NCBI GenBank assembly: GCA_024277695.1 | Contig: JAJRUR010000244.1 | Location: 1 to 6,677 of the forward strand | Origin: Bacteroidota bacterium | GTDB lineage: Bacteria > Bacteroidota > Bacteroidia > Chitinophagales > Saprospiraceae | Length of the DNA: 6,677 nt | Reading direction: 5' to 3' | Part shown: positions 5,564-6,677 of the stretch, piece after piece | Layout of the letters: each line of letters starts with the position of its first letter | How positions within the stretch are numbered: the stretch's first letter is position 1 | Notes under the pieces: generated by a model | Told to the model about the DNA's origin: nothing | The model's database searches: none | What the model saw: only the letters and a program-made list of their open reading frames with translations | Made by a program: the position numbers and the translations under genes

Positions 5564-6449
5564 AAGCCTCTATTCGTCGTTTGATTTTTTCCGGACTGAG
5601 ATTCTTCAGACCTCCGATACTGTAGTCTTCTACGCAGAAGGATGCCATAGCTGATCCATGGATGACTGCTCTTTTGATGTTAGCAAACGACGTGTCGTCT
5701 GTCATTGCCAGATATCCCATCATGCCTCCGGCAAAAGTATCTCCTGCACCGGTAGGATCTGCCACACGACGGAGCGGTAGTGCCGGGGCCATAAATATTT
5801 GACCTTCGTTGAAGAGTAATGCCCCATGCTCTCCTTTTTTGATCACTAAGATTTCCGGACCCATTTGGTGAATGATGTCAGCTGCTTTGACGAGCGAATA
5901 TTCGCCGGATAGTTGCCGTGCTTCTTCATCATTGATGGTGAGTAGATTTACCCGTTGGAGTACTGTTTTTAGTTGTTCTAAAGCGATGTCCATCCAAAAA
6001 TTCATCGTATCGAGTGCAATAATTTTTGGCAGAGTGGTCAGTTGTTCGATGACCTGCAACTGGATCTGGGGAGTCAAATTGCCCAGCATGATATACTGAC
6101 TGTCTTTGTAATGTTCGGGCAAAATAGGGTTAAAATCATCGAGAACATTGAGGTCTGTTGTGATGGTTTCGCGTGCATTCATATTGTCGAGGTACTTCCC
6201 TTCCCAAAAGAAGGTCTTGCCGTCTTTTTTGATTTCAAGACCCGAAGTATCGATTCCTCTGGCTTGCATAGCGTCTATTTCGGACTGAGGATAGTCAGCA
6301 CCTACGATAGATACGAGTCTGACCTGATCGACAAAATATGATGCTGCCCAAGAAGTAAAATAGGCTGCTCCGCCGGTGATTTTTTCTCTTCGTCCAAATG
6401 GAGTTTCTACCGTGTCAAATGCTACTGTTCCTACGTTGAGTAAATTCAT
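5541..6449 (-). CDS. PfkB-family carbohydrate/nucleoside kinase
   Basis: Cytoplasmic kinase of the ribokinase/PfkB superfamily, 302 residues, which transfers phosphate from ATP to a sugar or nucleoside hydroxyl. Domains and motifs: N-terminal MNLLNVGTVAFD strand and Gly-Gly at 26-27 (GGAAYF) for the substrate pocket, LTINDEEARQL at 170-180, VIKKGEHGA at 202-210, and the signature DPTGAGDTFAGG at 231-242 with Asp237 as the catalytic base and the anion hole beside it. The C-terminal helix HGSAMASFCVE is also typical. The exact substrate cannot be read from the sequence. The version with TPFG near residue 16 and the DTMNFWMD segment is one I associate with a conserved Bacteroidota group annotated only as sugar kinase. 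The ATG at 6447-6449 fits the family start. It lies 127 nt downstream of pyrH on the same strand; a TTTCTTTG sequence upstream is a poor -7 match with no -33 partner. Confidence 0.95.
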   Translation of the reverse strand: MNLLNVGTVAFDTVETPFGRREKITGGAAYFTSWAASYFVDQVRLVSIVGADYPQSEIDAMQARGIDTSGLEIKKDGKTFFWEGKYLDNMNARETITTDLNVLDDFNPILPEHYKDSQYIMLGNLTPQIQLQVIEQLTTLPKIIALDTMNFWMDIALEQLKTVLQRVNLLTINDEEARQLSGEYSLVKAADIIHQMGPEILVIKKGEHGALLFNEGQIFMAPALPLRRVADPTGAGDTFAGGMMGYLAMTDDTSFANIKRAVIHGSAMASFCVEDYSIGGLKNLSPEKIKRRIEAFKMLTAF

Positions 6450-6576
6450 TAGTTATTTAAAATTTTTTATTGTGCAAAGAAAACATCTTTGGTGATTAAA
6501 TGATCATCCAAATGACCAAAAAAATGGATAGTATCACCGTGATGCCTCTACCAAGTATAGAAATCTGACCAATACA

Positions 6577-6677
6577 CTAGGCACTGACCAATGTCCCGAC
6601 ATCTTTGCCTGCGATGATATCCTCTATGGAACTTGGGTCTAAGATATTGAAGACAATGATAGGAATATTATTTTCTC
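6577..6677 (-). CDS. pyrH: UMP kinase, C-terminal end (5' part outside window)
   Basis: Minus-strand frame entering at 6675 and ending at TAG 6579-6577. The 32 visible residues include NNIPIIVFNILDPSSIEDII, followed by AGKDVGTLVSA. This corresponds to the last strand and tail of bacterial UMP kinases (hexameric amino-acid-kinase fold), which end in a pattern like PIxVFN, then a short helix, then GExxGTLV. The enzyme makes UDP from UMP in pyrimidine nucleotide synthesis in the cytoplasm. The nucleotide-binding N-terminal part lies outside the window, so only the identity of the tail can be stated. The gene precedes the PfkB kinase on the same strand. Confidence 0.85.
   Translation of the reverse strand, partial: ENNIPIIVFNILDPSSIEDIIAGKDVGTLVSA

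Noticed and set aside
1..6677. CRISPR arrays, tRNA or rRNA genes, riboswitches, integrase or transposase genes
   Set aside because: Reading both strands gave no regular spacer-repeat array, no cloverleaf-like segment, and no recombinase motif.

Overview
The window looks like a chromosomal segment from a member of the Bacteroidota, order unknown. The evidence is a Bacteroidota-type promoter (TTTG, 19 bp, TATATTTG), starts without Shine-Dalgarno sequences, and protein sequences that read like Bacteroidota versions of PanC, a PfkB-family kinase and PyrH. No rRNA, tRNA, CRISPR array, transposase or integrase was found.

Left part (1-3227, all on +, host-like moderate GC): the C-terminal end of a TetR-type regulator, an alpha/beta hydrolase, panC (pantothenate synthetase), and a multi-pass membrane protein of the LPG-synthase-TM/YbhN-like (UPF0104) family. 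The genes are closely spaced; the longest gap, before panC, holds a possible -7 promoter element. panD, which I remember as a frequent neighbour of panC in this phylum, is not between panC and the membrane protein gene.

Middle part (about 3331-5540, clearly AT-richer): this reads as an inserted accessory segment placed where two gene groups converge. It holds a 32-codon remnant resembling the start of a CYTH/class IV adenylate cyclase protein, then a regulatory region with three copies of TTTGTTACAA at 32-33 bp spacing over a consensus promoter. Next is an intact AAA+ ATPase with a C-terminal PD-(D/E)XK-like domain (AAA_14/DUF4143). Overlapping its stop codon by 11 nt is the broken start of a phospholipase D-like/helicase gene, with a 1-nt frameshift and then truncation. 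After that comes an unidentified coding fragment that runs into the next gene on the opposite strand. Only the ATPase appears intact, so the segment looks like a decayed defence or mobile cargo island and not a complete system.

Right part (5541-6677, all on -, host-like again): a PfkB-family sugar/nucleoside kinase and, upstream of it, the last 33 codons of pyrH (UMP kinase). The left and right blocks converge on the island, so insertion there would have broken no housekeeping gene.
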